A DNA stretch of 64,000 nt from Halocalculus aciditolerans (GCF_014647475.1 NZ_BMPG01000001.1:620001-684000); one strand, 5' to 3'. Positions 50,904 through 60,645 are shown, counted from the first letter of the stretch. Made by a program: numbers and translations. The notes: generated by a model not told the origin, from the sequence alone.

Positions 50904-52610
50904 TTAGGCGTTGGGTTCCGCGGTGCGTTGGTCGTCGAAGGCGAATTCGAAGCGCGCGCCGCCGGCGTCGCTCTCGGTGAGGGAGACGGTCCAGCCGTGG
51001 GCGGCCGCGATTTCTTTCACGATGTTGAGGCCGAATCCGGTGCCGTCCTCGCCGGTGGTGTAGCCGGTCTCGAAGACGCGGTCTCGCTCGGGCTCGGGGA
51101 CGCCGGGGCCGTCGTCCGCGACGAAGAACCCGGTACGAGCCGGTTCGCCAGACGGGGAGGGACCGGCACGAGCCGGTTCGCCAGACGGCGAGGTATCGGG
51201 ACTAGACGATGCGTCAGTCGATGTGTTGTCGGGCTGGGGGGGTTCGGGTCGGAGGCGGCCGACGGTGAGGGTGACGTCGTCGCCGGCGTGTTCGAGGGCG
51301 TTCCGGAAGAGGTTCTCGAAGAGCTGTTGGAGGCGGCCGGGGTCGCAGGGGATGCGGCCGAGGTCGGAGTCGTGGTTGAGGGTGGCGTCGGGCGAGCCGG
51401 CGGACTGCCAGGCGTCGTCGACGACGTCGGCGAGGTCGACGTGCTCGAAGTCGCTGACGGCTTCGCCCTGTCGGGCGAGGGTGAGGAGGTCTTCGATGAG
51501 GGTGGTCATGCGGTCGAGGGCGTCGGCGACGCGGTCGAAGTATTCGTCGTCGCCGGTTTCGCGGGCGAGCGGGAGGTAGCCGTCGGCGACTTGGAGGGGG
51601 TTTCTGAGGTCGTGGGAGACGACGGCGGCGAATTTGGCGAGGCGGTCGTTCTGGCGTTCGAGTTCGCGCTCGCGGTGCGCGAGGCGGTTTTTCGCTTCGA
51701 TGGAGGCGATGGCGTGTCCGAGGGACTCGCCGAGTTCGGCGAGGATGTCGCGTTCGCGTTCGTCGAAGACGCTCTGTCGGTCGGCGTAGACGCTGTAGAA
51801 CCCGTAGGTGGTGTCTTCGTGGGTGATGGGGACGACGGCGAGGGATTCGATGCCGTGCCGTTCGAAGTGCGGCCACCACGGCTTCATCGTCGGGTCGTCG
51901 AAGACGTCGTGGACGCACTGGAGTTCGCGCGTCTTGATGGCGCGGCCGCCCGCTCCTCGCCCGGTCGGGGTGTCGTCGACGGTGACGGTGATGGACCGGA
52001 AGTAGTCGTCGTCGAAGCCCGCCCACGCGGTGGGGCGGACGCGTTCTGCGTCGGCGTCGTAGCGGCCGACCCAGACGGCGTCGTAGGGTTCGGAGTCGGT
52101 GAGGCGGTCGCAGACGGCCTGTTCGAGTTCGTCGCGGTCGGACGCCTGCACCATCTCACGGGTGGCGACGCGCAGCGTTTCGTTGATGCGGTTGAGCTGT
52201 GCGACCGAGCGCTGCTGGTCGAGGCGGTGTGCGTCGTAGACGCCGACGAGGAGGCCGGCGAGCACGCCGAACGGGACGACGTTGAGGAAGACGATGAGCG
52301 GGCGCTGGATGGTGTAGCCGCGGACGACGGTGCCGGCGAGCATCCATCCGCTCAGTGCGAGGATGACGACGGTGCCGGCGGCCATCCAGGCGAGCGCCCG
52401 CGCGACGAACCCCCGAGGGACGACGCGCCCGAGGGCGATGGCGACGCCGGCGGCGGCGACACCGGCGGAGGAGACGATGGGGACGAGTTCGAGCGCGAAG
52501 GGAATCGGGTCGTTTCGGAGGCCGTACGCGCCGTAGACGTGGACGGCGGCGAGGGCGAGGCCGACGCCGGTCGTGGCCGCACCGCCGAGCCGCGCCGAGA
52601 ACCAGCGCAT
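50904..52610 (-). CDS. Membrane sensor histidine kinase with GAF domain
   Basis: 568 residues. The N-terminal part has four to five helices (about 1-135). A GAF domain follows at about 150-310. The DHp has AAVVSHDLRNPLQVADGYLPLA, with the phosphoacceptor His. The N box is LFENLFRNALEHAGDD; G1 is FFVADDGPGVPEPERDRVFETGYTT and G2 is GTGFGLNIVKEIAAAHG. A Ser/Pro/Glu-rich insert of about 45 residues separates the N box from the G1 box, and it contains SPSGEPARAGP in two copies. No response regulator is adjacent. Confidence 0.94.
   Translation of the reverse strand: MRWFSARLGGAATTGVGLALAAVHVYGAYGLRNDPIPFALELVPIVSSAGVAAAGVAIALGRVVPRGFVARALAWMAAGTVVILALSGWMLAGTVVRGYTIQRPLIVFLNVVPFGVLAGLLVGVYDAHRLDQQRSVAQLNRINETLRVATREMVQASDRDELEQAVCDRLTDSEPYDAVWVGRYDADAERVRPTAWAGFDDDYFRSITVTVDDTPTGRGAGGRAIKTRELQCVHDVFDDPTMKPWWPHFERHGIESLAVVPITHEDTTYGFYSVYADRQSVFDERERDILAELGESLGHAIASIEAKNRLAHRERELERQNDRLAKFAAVVSHDLRNPLQVADGYLPLARETGDDEYFDRVADALDRMTTLIEDLLTLARQGEAVSDFEHVDLADVVDDAWQSAGSPDATLNHDSDLGRIPCDPGRLQQLFENLFRNALEHAGDDVTLTVGRLRPEPPQPDNTSTDASSSPDTSPSGEPARAGPSPSGEPARTGFFVADDGPGVPEPERDRVFETGYTTGEDGTGFGLNIVKEIAAAHGWTVSLTESDAGGARFEFAFDDQRTAEPNA
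51128..51193 (-). repeat. 33-bp in-frame tandem repeat in the kinase ATPase domain
   Basis: Two near-identical 33-bp units around CGAGCCGGTTCGCCAGACGG encode SPSGEPARAGP then SPSGEPARTG, in the linker between the N and G1 boxes. Likely slippage expansion of a flexible loop. Confidence 0.85.
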
Positions 52611-52748
52611 CTCCTGGGACTACGGCGTCCGGAGTTATCATACCTTGCACCGTGACCGTCGTCGAGGGCTCGGGCCGGCCGCGCCGTCGGTAAATCCCGC
52701 GGTGGCGCGGTCGGTGTACACCGCAGTGGCGGGGTCGGTGGCTGTCGG

Positions 52749-54125
52749 TTAGTCGTCGGTGGGTGCGGCGGCCGTCGAGGCGGTGTCGTCGTCGTCGGCG
52801 TCGAAGAGCGGGCTCTGGTCGCCGGGCGTGAGCGTGTTGAGGAGGAGGGCGGTGAGGGCGGTGACGACGACGGGCTGCCCGAAGAAGGTCTGGGCGGCCT
52901 GCGGGAGCCCGGAGAGGGCTTCGGGCGTGGTGGCGACGCCGAGGCCGAGGCCGAGGGAGACGCCGAGGATGACCATGTTTCTCCGGTTCAGGTCGGCGTT
53001 GAGGGTGATGAGGCGCGCGCCGGAGGCGGCGACCATGCCGGCCATGAGGAGGACAGCGCCGCCGAAGACGGCGTCGGGGATGGTGGCGACGGCCGCGCCG
53101 ACTTTCGGGCTGAGGCCGAGGACGGCGAGGAAGCCGCCGGCGATGGCGACGACGTGCCGGCTCATCACTCCAGTGAAGTTGATGACGCCGGCGTTCTGGG
53201 AGAAGGAGGTGACGGGGAACGCGCCGAAGATGCTGCCGAGGCTGGAGAGGCCGCCGTCGGTGAAGAGGCCGCCGCGGAACTCCTCGTGGGTGGGAGTGCG
53301 GCCTTCGGCGCTGGTGACGCTCGACATGTCTCCGACGGTTTCCATGGCGGAGACGAGGAAGAGGAAGGCGAAGGTAACGATGGGGACTGGGTGGAACTCG
53401 AAGCCGAAGCGGCCGGGGACGGGCACGGCGAACCACGCGGCGTTGGCGACGGGCGCGAAGTTCACGATGCCGATGGCGACGGCGGCGACGTAGCCGACGG
53501 CGATGCCGGCGAGGGTCGCGAGCAGTCGGGTGACGCCGGACGTGAACATGTTGAGGCCGACGGAGACGGCGAGGACGAGCGTCGCGAGGAGGATGTTGTG
53601 GAGCGCGCCGTAGTCCTCTGCGCCGACGCCGCCGGCGACGTTGTTCATCGCGGACGGGATGAGGTAGAGGCCGATGATGACGACGACGAGGCCGGTGACG
53701 AGCGGCGGGAAGTAGGGTTGGATGCGTTCGAACTGCCAGCCGATGAGGCCTTCGACGAGGAGGCCGGTGACGAGAATCGCGCCGAAGACGGCGGCGAGCC
53801 CGTAGTTCACGCCGATGGTCGACGCGGCCCCGACGAAGGTGAAACTCGTCCCCATGACGACGGGGAGTTTCGCGCCGACCGGACCGACCGTGTAGGCCTG
53901 CACGACCGTGGCGAGCCCCGAGAAGAGCAGGACCATCTGGACGATGTAGGCGGTGTTCGCGGCGCTGAGACCGACCGCGCCCGCGACGATGTAGGCGACG
54001 GCGGTCGCCGGAACGATCATCACGGCGACGTGCTGGAGGCCGAGCAGGATGGACTTTACCAGCGGTGGTTTCTCGTCGAGGCCGTACGCGACGTGAATCT
54101 CCCCGTCGGACATCTTGCTCGGCAC
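52749..54125 (-). CDS. Nucleobase:cation symporter (NCS2/xanthine-uracil permease family)
   Basis: 458 residues, 14-helix UraA fold. YGLDEKPPLVKSILLGLQHVAVM is the N-terminal signature. AMETVGDMSSVTSAEGRTP carries the substrate-site Glu, and SFSQNAGVINFTGVMSRHV matches the xanthine/urate (NAT) signature QNxGxxxxT. The start may be the ATG at 54125 or 54113. It lies 79 nt downstream of hpt on the same strand, which favours hypoxanthine, xanthine or guanine as substrate over uracil. Confidence 0.93.
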   Translation of the reverse strand: MPSKMSDGEIHVAYGLDEKPPLVKSILLGLQHVAVMIVPATAVAYIVAGAVGLSAANTAYIVQMVLLFSGLATVVQAYTVGPVGAKLPVVMGTSFTFVGAASTIGVNYGLAAVFGAILVTGLLVEGLIGWQFERIQPYFPPLVTGLVVVIIGLYLIPSAMNNVAGGVGAEDYGALHNILLATLVLAVSVGLNMFTSGVTRLLATLAGIAVGYVAAVAIGIVNFAPVANAAWFAVPVPGRFGFEFHPVPIVTFAFLFLVSAMETVGDMSSVTSAEGRTPTHEEFRGGLFTDGGLSSLGSIFGAFPVTSFSQNAGVINFTGVMSRHVVAIAGGFLAVLGLSPKVGAAVATIPDAVFGGAVLLMAGMVAASGARLITLNADLNRRNMVILGVSLGLGLGVATTPEALSGLPQAAQTFFGQPVVVTALTALLLNTLTPGDQSPLFDADDDDTASTAAAPTDD

Positions 54126-54204
54126 GAGCAGAGCCGGCCCAATAAGCGTTCCGCGTTCACGCTCAAAACGACACTCGAAAAACCGAATCTATGCAGGTTC
54201 GTGG

Positions 54205-54753
54205 TTAGTCGTGGATGGTGACGCCGGACTCGTCCACGGTGATGTCGAGGAGGCTCGTCACCTCGTGGTCGGTGTCGTCGAGCGCGGACGGCCCGACTTT
54301 CCGGAGGACGACGACGATGTCCGCGATGTCCGCGCCGATGCCGTCGAGCGCGTCCGTGATGGCGGCGAGCGTCCCGCCCGTCGAGAGGAGGTCGTCGAGG
54401 ATGAGGACGCGGTCGCCCGCCTCGACGTCGTTGATGTACATCTCGCTCTCCGAGTAGCCGGTCGTCTGGTGGAGCGCGACCTCACCGTCGAGGCCGTACT
54501 CGCGCTTCCGGATGACGACGAGCGGGATGTCCGTCTGCAGCGAGAGGGCGGTGGCGATGTGGATGCCCATCGCTTCCGGTGCGACGATCTTGTCGACGTC
54601 GAGATCCGCGGCGCGCGTGACGCCGACGACGACTTCGCGCAATAGTTCGGGCTTCAGCATCGGCACGCCGTTGCTGATGGGGTGGACGAGGTAGTGGTAG
54701 CCGTCCTTGTCGACGATCGGGGCGTCGTGGAGCGAGTCGCGGAGTCGGTCCAT
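54205..54753 (-). CDS. hpt: Hypoxanthine/guanine phosphoribosyltransferase
   Basis: 182 residues of the archaeal HGPRTase/APRT-like family. The PRPP loop is [13 protein letters not shown], and [31 protein letters not shown] is typical of archaeal Hpt. It salvages purine bases with PRPP, and its pairing with the permease at 52749 makes an uptake-and-capture unit. Confidence 0.95.
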   Translation of the reverse strand: MDRLRDSLHDAPIVDKDGYHYLVHPISNGVPMLKPELLREVVVGVTRAADLDVDKIVAPEAMGIHIATALSLQTDIPLVVIRKREYGLDGEVALHQTTGYSESEMYINDVEAGDRVLILDDLLSTGGTLAAITDALDGIGADIADIVVVLRKVGPSALDDTDHEVTSLLDITVDESGVTIHD

Positions 54754-54797
54754 ACCTACTCTTTCCGCAAACCCCGGAAAAACGGTTCGCTCTCGAC

Positions 54798-55565
54798 TCA
54801 GAGCCCGGTCGGGTGGTCGACGAACGTCGTCTCGACGCCCCAGTCGCCCGCGAGCGCCTGGAGCGACTCGACGCCGAACGTCTCCGTCGCGTAGTGCCCC
54901 GCGAGGAACACCGTGATTCCGGCCTCCCGCGCCTCGTGGTAGACCTTCCCCTTCCCCTCGCCCGTCACGAGGGCGTCAGCGCCGGCGTCGACGGCTTCGT
55001 CCAGCCAGTCCGTCCCGCTCCCCGTCAACACCGCGAGCTGTTCGAGCTCGTCCGGGCCGAAATCCAGTACTCGCACCGACCCCGGGCCCGTGTCGAGTGC
55101 GTCCTCGAGGACGTTCTTGACCTCGTCAGCCGCGAGCGCCTCCGGGAGGAGGCCCTGCGTCCCGACGTACTCCGGGCCGAGACTCCCGAACGGCGCGCGG
55201 TTCCCGAGGTCGAAGAGGTCCGCGATTCCCGCCGCGTTCCCCAGCTCCTGGTGGCCGTCGAGCGGGAGGTGGGAGACGTAGAGCGCGATATCGTTCTCCA
55301 CGAGCGGCGCGATGCGCTCGTACGACCGCCCCGTCACTCGGTCCAGCCCGCCCCAGACCACTCCGTGGTGCGTCACGAGCACGTCCGCGTCCCGCTCGAC
55401 CGCTTCTTCCACGGTCGCCTCGACGGCGTCCACCGCGAACGCCGCGGACTCCACCTCGCCCTCCAGCGACCCCACTTGCAGGCCGTTCGCCGACGCGTCC
55501 ACGTCCGCGTACGCCGCAGTCTCCAGTTCCTCGTCCAGCCGCGCGACGAACTCCGAGCGTTCCAT
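54798..55565 (-). CDS. Nif3-like dinuclear metal centre protein
   Basis: 255 residues. The metal-site motifs are [24 protein letters not shown] and [10 protein letters not shown] (His and Asp ligands), with [16 protein letters not shown] near the C-terminus. It belongs to the Nif3/GTP-cyclohydrolase I type 2 homologue family; its biochemical role is unknown. The start [15 protein letters not shown] at 55565 fits the family. A 42-bp element shared with the HAD gene promoter lies 43 nt upstream. Confidence 0.93.
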   Translation of the reverse strand: MERSEFVARLDEELETAAYADVDASANGLQVGSLEGEVESAAFAVDAVEATVEEAVERDADVLVTHHGVVWGGLDRVTGRSYERIAPLVENDIALYVSHLPLDGHQELGNAAGIADLFDLGNRAPFGSLGPEYVGTQGLLPEALAADEVKNVLEDALDTGPGSVRVLDFGPDELEQLAVLTGSGTDWLDEAVDAGADALVTGEGKGKVYHEAREAGITVFLAGHYATETFGVESLQALAGDWGVETTFVDHPTGL

Positions 55566-55878
55566 ACTCGCTCTTCGACGCGCCCGCGCCAAGAAATCAC
55601 TGACACGCGTTCAAATACGAAGACGCGGTCAATCTGTCTCGTGACCTGACGACGACCCGCCGGGACCCAGCGGTTGTGCGACTCCGCCCCGGCGGACGCG
55701 CTCGGCGAGCGAGGACGTCGAGCGCGAAACGTAGAAGTCGCCCGTTCGCCACAATCAGCGACGCCACCGTCCACGCGCTACGATTGCCGGTCAGCCGCCC
55801 CGGGCGGGGAAACCGAGAGGCCGGGGGCTTTCGGCGGTGTCGCCGACGGGGTGTCCACACCGGCCCGAGAAAAACCCC
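55566..55878. other. Intergenic region holding a shared 42-bp element and the agmatinase terminator
   Basis: 313 bp. The element at 55608-55649 is listed separately. After it come GCCGCCCCGGGCGGGG, a hairpin, and on the minus strand the T5 tract GAGGGGTTTTTCTC at 55867-55880, just after the agmatinase stop. No protein gene is supported. Confidence 0.55.
55608..55649. promoter_or_regulatory. 42-bp shared element, copy 1
   Basis: CGTTCAAATACGA...CTGTCTCGTGACCTGA. It aligns without gaps to 63267-63308, with about 33 of 42 positions the same by hand. TTCAAATACGA on the plus strand, or CGTATTTGAA on the minus strand, could be a TATA box. It lies upstream of the minus-strand Nif3 gene. Both strands could be transcribed: the plus-strand product would be noncoding. 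Confidence 0.6.
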
Positions 55879-55880
55879 TC
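55867..55880 (-). terminator. T-tract after the agmatinase gene
   Basis: On the minus strand GGTGAGGGGTTTTTCTCGG overlaps or directly follows the agmatinase stop. A five-T run after GC-rich sequence is a normal haloarchaeal termination signal. Confidence 0.45.
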
Positions 55881-56679
55881 ACCGACTGCTAGCGTGTGCG
55901 AAGACGAACGCGCGGAGGAGTTTCGCGGCGAGGACGGGCGCTTGCCCGTCGTCGCCGTCGTTGACTTCGACGACATCGAACCCCGCTGCGCGAGGAGCGA
56001 CGTCGCGGACGACGCGGCGCATCTCTCGCGGGGTGAGTCCGAAGGGTTCGGGGGTTCCCGTGCCGGGTGCGAATCCGGGGTCGGCGGCGTCGATGTCCAC
56101 GGAGAGATAGGCGTCCCCGTCGAAGTCCGGCGTCCACTCGCTCACGTCCTCGGGCGGCACAACCGTAACGTCCGCCTCATTGGCGCGCTCCCACTCGGCG
56201 TCGCTGCCGGCGCGCGCGCCGAGCACGACCGCTTCGTCCACGGTTTCGAGGGCGTGACGAGTGACGGTCGCGTGACTCCACGGGTTCCCGTCGAGTTCCT
56301 CGCGGAGGTCGAGGTGCGCGTCGAGCACGACGAGGACGTCGGGGTCGACGGCCGCCACGCCAGCCGCCGTGACGGTGTGTTCGCCGCCGACGAGGAGAGG
56401 GACGGCGTCGTCGCGGACGACGTCGCGGAGTTCGGCTTCGAGGAAGTCGAGGTACTCCTCGGCCGCGTCCCACGCGTGCACGTCGCCGGCGTCGGCGACG
56501 TCGAGCGAGACGAAGGACTGGTCGGTGTGGTGGTCGTAATCTTCGAACCCGCGCGCGAACCGGCGCACGCGGTCCGGGCCGAAACGCGCGCCCGGCTGGA
56601 AAGAGGTAGAGACGTCCAGGGGCGCGCCGACGACCACGTAGGCCGCGTCGTCGACGTCGGCGTTCGCCCCGGGGAACAC
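55879..56679 (-). CDS. speB: Agmatinase/ureohydrolase
   Basis: 266 residues of the arginase/agmatinase family. Metal ligands lie in LLVGGEHT, VVLDAHLDLREEL and LSVDIDAADPGFAPGTGTPEP, with SHATVTR. It lies 2 nt from eIF5A. Agmatinase makes putrescine from agmatine; in haloarchaea this supports deoxyhypusine or agmatine-derived modification of eIF5A, so the gene pairing is functionally meaningful. Confidence 0.94.
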   Translation of the reverse strand: MFPGANADVDDAAYVVVGAPLDVSTSFQPGARFGPDRVRRFARGFEDYDHHTDQSFVSLDVADAGDVHAWDAAEEYLDFLEAELRDVVRDDAVPLLVGGEHTVTAAGVAAVDPDVLVVLDAHLDLREELDGNPWSHATVTRHALETVDEAVVLGARAGSDAEWERANEADVTVVPPEDVSEWTPDFDGDAYLSVDIDAADPGFAPGTGTPEPFGLTPREMRRVVRDVAPRAAGFDVVEVNDGDDGQAPVLAAKLLRAFVFAHASSR

Positions 56680-56681
56680 GG

Positions 56682-57062
56682 TTATTCGAGGACTTTCCGC
56701 TGGCCTTCGAACTCGAGGAACTCGATCTCGTCGTCGGGCTCGACCTCGACGTCCTCGGGAATCTCCATCGTGATGGTCTCGAAGGTCTCGAGGTCCATGA
56801 CCTGCACGACCGTCTCGGACTCCTTGGAGACAATCTGGCCCTGCTTCCGGTTGATGAGGGGGACGCGGATCTTCGCGTCGACCGGCTGGCTGAGGCTCCG
56901 CTTCTTCCCGTCGAAGACCCCGCGCGCTTCGATGCGGGCTTTCGCGCTCCCGTGCTTCCCGGGTTTCGCGGTGGAGTACGCGTCGATCTTACACGCCGCG
57001 TCGTCGATCATGACGTAGTTGCCTTCCTGAAGGTCGCGAACTTCCTTCTGCTCCTGAGCCAT
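56682..57062 (-). CDS. eif5a: Translation factor eIF5A (hypusine-containing)
   Basis: 126 residues. The modification loop is [19 protein letters not shown], where the central Lys of PGKHG becomes (deoxy)hypusine. The C-terminal OB fold starts at [16 protein letters not shown]. It promotes translation of difficult peptide bonds. Operon with agmatinase, which supplies the polyamine side. Confidence 0.97.
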   Translation of the reverse strand: MAQEQKEVRDLQEGNYVMIDDAACKIDAYSTAKPGKHGSAKARIEARGVFDGKKRSLSQPVDAKIRVPLINRKQGQIVSKESETVVQVMDLETFETITMEIPEDVEVEPDDEIEFLEFEGQRKVLE

Positions 57063-57141
57063 ACCGCGCTTTCACGCCTGCCGGGTATAAACCGTTTGGA
57101 AGCCCGTCAGCGGCGCGCCCGCTCCGGTCGCGCGGTTCGGG

Positions 57142-58818
57142 TCAACGGCCGCCGCGGCGATTCTGCAGTGACTGCTGTGCCATCTCGCCGGCGGCGCGGA
57201 TGCTCGAACTCCCGCGCTTCGGCGTGCGGAGCGAGCGGAAGAGCCCGGCGAGCACGACCAGCGTCAGTCCGCCGGCGACCGCGGTCGCTTCGAGGTCGGC
57301 GAACGCGTAGAGGAAGGCCGTGGAGAACACGCCGCTCGCCGCGAGCACGGCGTAGGAGAGCCGGCGTGCGAGCCGGTCGAAGACGCCGTTCCCGTCCTCG
57401 ACGTCGGCGCGGACGTAGAGGTCGTCGCGGTCCACGCGGTCGAGCGTCCGCTCCAGCTTCCGCGGGACGCGGAGCATCGACTGGGCGGCGCGCGCCGTCT
57501 CCGTCCCGTACTCTTCGAGGAGCTGTTTCGCGGACTCCTCGTGGTAACCCTGTTCGAGGAGGTAGTCCGTCGCGGTGTCGATGAAGTCGAAGTCGGGGTC
57601 GAGCGTCAGGCAGACGCCTTCCACCACCGTGGCGACGCGGAGGACGAGCGCGAGCTCCGAGGGGAGTCGGAGCGGGAACTCGTAGATCGTGTCTTCGACC
57701 TTCCCGACGATCTGCTGGACGCGGTGTTCCTCGATGGCTTCTCCCCGGGCGTCCTGGATCGCGAGCTCCATCACTTCGGTCATGACGGCGCGGTCGGCCT
57801 CCGGGCTGAGCGCGCCGAGCTCGACGAGCACGTCGAGAATCGCGTCCGTGTCCTGGTCGGCGGCGGCGACGTAGAACTCCACGAGCTTCCCCTGGACGAA
57901 GTCGTCGACCCGCCCGCTCATCCCGAAGTCGTAGAAGACGACGGTGCCGTCGTCCTGCACGGCGAGGTTCCCCGGGTGGGGGTCGGCGTGGAAGACGCCG
58001 TCGGCGACGAGCATCTGCATGTACGCGCGCTGGAGGCGCACGGCGACCGCGTGCCGGTCGACGCCCCGCCGGTCGAGCGTTTCCACGTCGCTGATCTTCG
58101 TCCCGTCGAGGAACTGCATCGTGAGCACGCGCTCTCCGGAGCGCTCGTCGTAGACCGCGGGGATGGCGATGCCGTCGTCGTCCGCGAAGTTCCCGCGGAT
58201 CTCTTCGAGCATCGCGGCCTCCCGCTCGTAATCCATCTCCTCGCGAATCGTCTTCGAGAACTCGTCCGCGAGCGTCTCCAGGCTGAACGCCCGCGCGTCG
58301 TCGGCGACGAAGAGGATGACGGGGAGCATCCAGCGGACGACGCGCAGGTCGGCTTCGACGAGCGGCTCGATACCGGGCCGCCGGACCTTCACGGCGACCG
58401 TCTCACCGTCTATTTCGGCCTTGTACACCTGCCCGAGGCTCGCGCCGCTGATACTGTCCGTGTCGAAGTCGTCGAACGCGTCATCGACGGGTCCGACTTC
58501 GGCTTCGAGGACCTCGCGCGCTTCCGCCCACTCCGCGGGCGGCACGCGGTCCTGGAGCTGCGTGAGCACGTCGACGTAGGTCGGCGGGAGGACGTCCGGG
58601 CGCGTGGAGAGCAGCTGGCCGAGCTTGATGAAGGTCGGGCCGAGCGTGAGCAGGCTCTCCACGAGGTGTTCGGCGCGCGCCGTCTGCATCCGCGTCGTCA
58701 CGCGCCGCCGCCCGCCGAAGAGGAGGAACCGCCGGCGGTCGCGGAGGTAGCTGACGACGAGCGGAAGGAACTGCCACGCGACGACGACGAACCGCCAGTA
58801 GGCGCGCAGCGACGCCAC
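57142..58818 (-). CDS. UbiB/ABC1 (AarF) atypical kinase
   Basis: 558 residues, GTG start at 58818. KxGQ motif: LGPTFIKLGQLLSTRPDVLPPTYVDVL. ADCK nucleotide loop: SISGASLGQVYKAEIDGETVAVKVRRPGI (A-rich in place of G-rich). Catalytic: FHADPHPGNLAVQDDGTVVFYDFGMSG. Two C-terminal helices anchor it in the membrane. In other organisms it supports isoprenoid quinone synthesis. Hsp20 lies 3 nt upstream, so they form an operon. Confidence 0.95.
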   Translation of the reverse strand: MASLRAYWRFVVVAWQFLPLVVSYLRDRRRFLLFGGRRRVTTRMQTARAEHLVESLLTLGPTFIKLGQLLSTRPDVLPPTYVDVLTQLQDRVPPAEWAEAREVLEAEVGPVDDAFDDFDTDSISGASLGQVYKAEIDGETVAVKVRRPGIEPLVEADLRVVRWMLPVILFVADDARAFSLETLADEFSKTIREEMDYEREAAMLEEIRGNFADDDGIAIPAVYDERSGERVLTMQFLDGTKISDVETLDRRGVDRHAVAVRLQRAYMQMLVADGVFHADPHPGNLAVQDDGTVVFYDFGMSGRVDDFVQGKLVEFYVAAADQDTDAILDVLVELGALSPEADRAVMTEVMELAIQDARGEAIEEHRVQQIVGKVEDTIYEFPLRLPSELALVLRVATVVEGVCLTLDPDFDFIDTATDYLLEQGYHEESAKQLLEEYGTETARAAQSMLRVPRKLERTLDRVDRDDLYVRADVEDGNGVFDRLARRLSYAVLAASGVFSTAFLYAFADLEATAVAGGLTLVVLAGLFRSLRTPKRGSSSIRAAGEMAQQSLQNRRGGR

Positions 58819-58821
58819 GAA

Positions 58822-59172
58822 CTAGTCCTCGACCGGAATCGTGCGCCCGCTGCTCGCGCGCTTCGGGATGGTGACTTCGAGCACGCCGTCGTCGAGGGAC
58901 GCCGACGCCTCCGTCTCCGTCGCGTCCGGCGGGAGCGGGACGTCGGCGTCGAGGAAGAGCGCGCGGTCCTCGCGGTGGTAGCTGAAGCCCTCCGGTACCG
59001 CCTTATCGCGGCGGGCGGACACGTGGAGCGTCAACCCCTCGACGCTGAGGTCGACGCCGTCGGGCGTGACGCCGGGGAGGTCGAGGACGAGCAGGTAGGC
59101 GTCGTCGGACTCGAGGAGGTCCGCGAACACGCCGTCGGGGAGGTTCTGGAGCGCCTCGCGCAGACTCGACAT
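58822..59172 (-). CDS. Hsp20/alpha-crystallin small heat shock protein
   Basis: 116 residues. The alpha-crystallin domain has DDAYLLVLDLPGVTPDGVDLSVEGLTLHVSARRD, and the classical ASLDDGVLEVTIPKR motif (A-x-x-x-x-G-V-L-x-x-x-x-P-K). The C-terminal tail RTIPVED contains an I-P-V in place of the IxI motif. The N-terminal arm is very short (about 20 residues), so oligomers may be small. Co-transcribed with the UbiB kinase. Confidence 0.92.
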   Translation of the reverse strand: MSSLREALQNLPDGVFADLLESDDAYLLVLDLPGVTPDGVDLSVEGLTLHVSARRDKAVPEGFSYHREDRALFLDADVPLPPDATETEASASLDDGVLEVTIPKRASSGRTIPVED

Positions 59173-59237
59173 ACGACTCGCTTGGAGGGCGAGAGCGAAA
59201 AAACCGGTGGTCGGAACCACACCCCCGGCTCCGCCCC

Positions 59238-59282
59238 GACGCCGCCGACCGTGACGCCGCCGACCGTGACGCCGCCGACTTC
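59238..59282 (+). repeat. 15-bp tandem repeat in the hsp20-moeA gap
   Basis: GACGCCGCCGACCGT starts at 59238 and 59253 and, with changed end, at 59268. It lies between the divergent Hsp20 and moeA genes, 66 nt and more upstream of Hsp20 and 134 nt and more upstream of moeA. Probably a slippage product. Confidence 0.8.
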
Positions 59283-59415
59283 GCCGCGACGTCGCCGACC
59301 ATGGCTTGGCGCGTTCGGGCGACATCCGATAGTGCTCCGCGCTCAGCGCGCCGGGCGATGTCGCGGGTGTGGCCGTCTCCGCACGGCTTTTCCACGCGCC
59401 GACCGAACCAGGCGT

Positions 59416-60645
59416 ATGACGAATCACGCCGACCGCCGCGAATCCGGGTTCAAGGCACACACCCGGGTCGCGGCCGCCCGAGACGCCCTCCTCGACGCCG
59501 CCCCGCCGCACGGCCGCGTGGAGCGCGTCCCGGTCGCCGACGCGGACGGCCGTGCGCTCGCGGACGCCGCCGCCGCGCGCCGCGACGTCCCCCACTACGA
59601 CCGTGCGGCGATGGACGGCTACGCCGTTCGCGCCGCCGACACTCTCGACGCGCGCGGCCACTCCCCCGCCGTCCTCGACGTCGTCGACGGCGACGTCGGT
59701 CCGAGAGAGGCCGCGTCCGTGCACACCGGGAGCGCTGTGCCGGCGGGCGCGGACGCCGTCGTGATGGTCGAAGACACCACGCGACGCGACGGCCGCGTCG
59801 AGGTCGCCGGGCCGGTCGCGGAAGGCGGGAACATCGACCCCGCCGGCTCGGACGTCGACGCCGGTGGGACGGTGCTCGACGCCGGCCACCGCCTCCGCGC
59901 CACCGACCTCGGCCTCCTCCGCGCCGTCGGCGTTCGCGAGGTCTCGGTCGTCGAGAAACCCACGGTCGCCGTCGTCCCGACCGGTGACGAGGTCGTCGCG
60001 CCCGACGCGGACCCCGCTCCCGGCGAAGTCGTGGAGACGAACGCGCTCACGCTCACGCGCCTCGTCGACCGCTGGGGCGGGACGGCGAGATACCGCGACG
60101 TCGTCCCGGACGACGCCGACGCGCTCGCCGACGCCCTCGACCGCGACGCCGACGCCGACCTCATCGTCACCACCGGTGGCTCTTCCGTCGGCGAACGCGA
60201 CCTCATCCCCGACGTGGTCGCCGAACGCGGCGACGTCCTCGTCCACGGCGTCGCCCTCAAACCCGGCCACCCCGCCGGATTCGGCGTCGTCGACGACACG
60301 CCCGTCCTCTTCCTCCCCGGATCGCCCGTCGCCGCGGTCGTGAACGCCCAGACCTTCCTCCGGCCCGCACTCAAGCGCCGGGGCGGCCTCCCGCTCACGG
60401 ACCCCCCTGCTGTCGACGCGCGACTCGCCGGGAAGCTCCGCAGCGAACCCGGCGTCCGCACGTTCGCCCGCGTCGCCCTCGACGACGCCGGAAGCGAGCG
60501 CGTCGCGACGCCCGTGAGCACGAGCGGCGCGAGCAAACTCTCCACCATCGCCCGCGCGGACGGCTGGGTGCAGATTCCCGAATCCGTCGAAGGCGTCGCC
60601 GCCGGCGACACCGTTACGGTCGAGGACTGGGAGGCGTCCCTATGA
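59416..60645 (+). CDS. moeA: Molybdopterin molybdenumtransferase MoeA (first)
   Basis: 409 residues. PHYDRAAMDGYAVRAADT (substrate-loop), HTGSAVPAGADAVVMVEDT and IVTTGGSSVGERDLIPDVVAERGDVLVHGVALKPGHPAGFGVVDDTPVLFLPGSP carry the MoeA signatures, with a C-terminal domain IV. It inserts molybdenum into molybdopterin-AMP. The ATG at 59416 gives a normal length. Its stop overlaps the second moeA as ATGA. Confidence 0.95.
   Translation: MTNHADRRESGFKAHTRVAAARDALLDAAPPHGRVERVPVADADGRALADAAAARRDVPHYDRAAMDGYAVRAADTLDARGHSPAVLDVVDGDVGPREAASVHTGSAVPAGADAVVMVEDTTRRDGRVEVAGPVAEGGNIDPAGSDVDAGGTVLDAGHRLRATDLGLLRAVGVREVSVVEKPTVAVVPTGDEVVAPDADPAPGEVVETNALTLTRLVDRWGGTARYRDVVPDDADALADALDRDADADLIVTTGGSSVGERDLIPDVVAERGDVLVHGVALKPGHPAGFGVVDDTPVLFLPGSPVAAVVNAQTFLRPALKRRGGLPLTDPPAVDARLAGKLRSEPGVRTFARVALDDAGSERVATPVSTSGASKLSTIARADGWVQIPESVEGVAAGDTVTVEDWEASL

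Noticed and set aside
52640-52748. Short repeated GTGGCG-GGTCGGTG segment after the purine permease
   Set aside because: Two imperfect GC-rich copies of about 25 bp; too degenerate to call an element.
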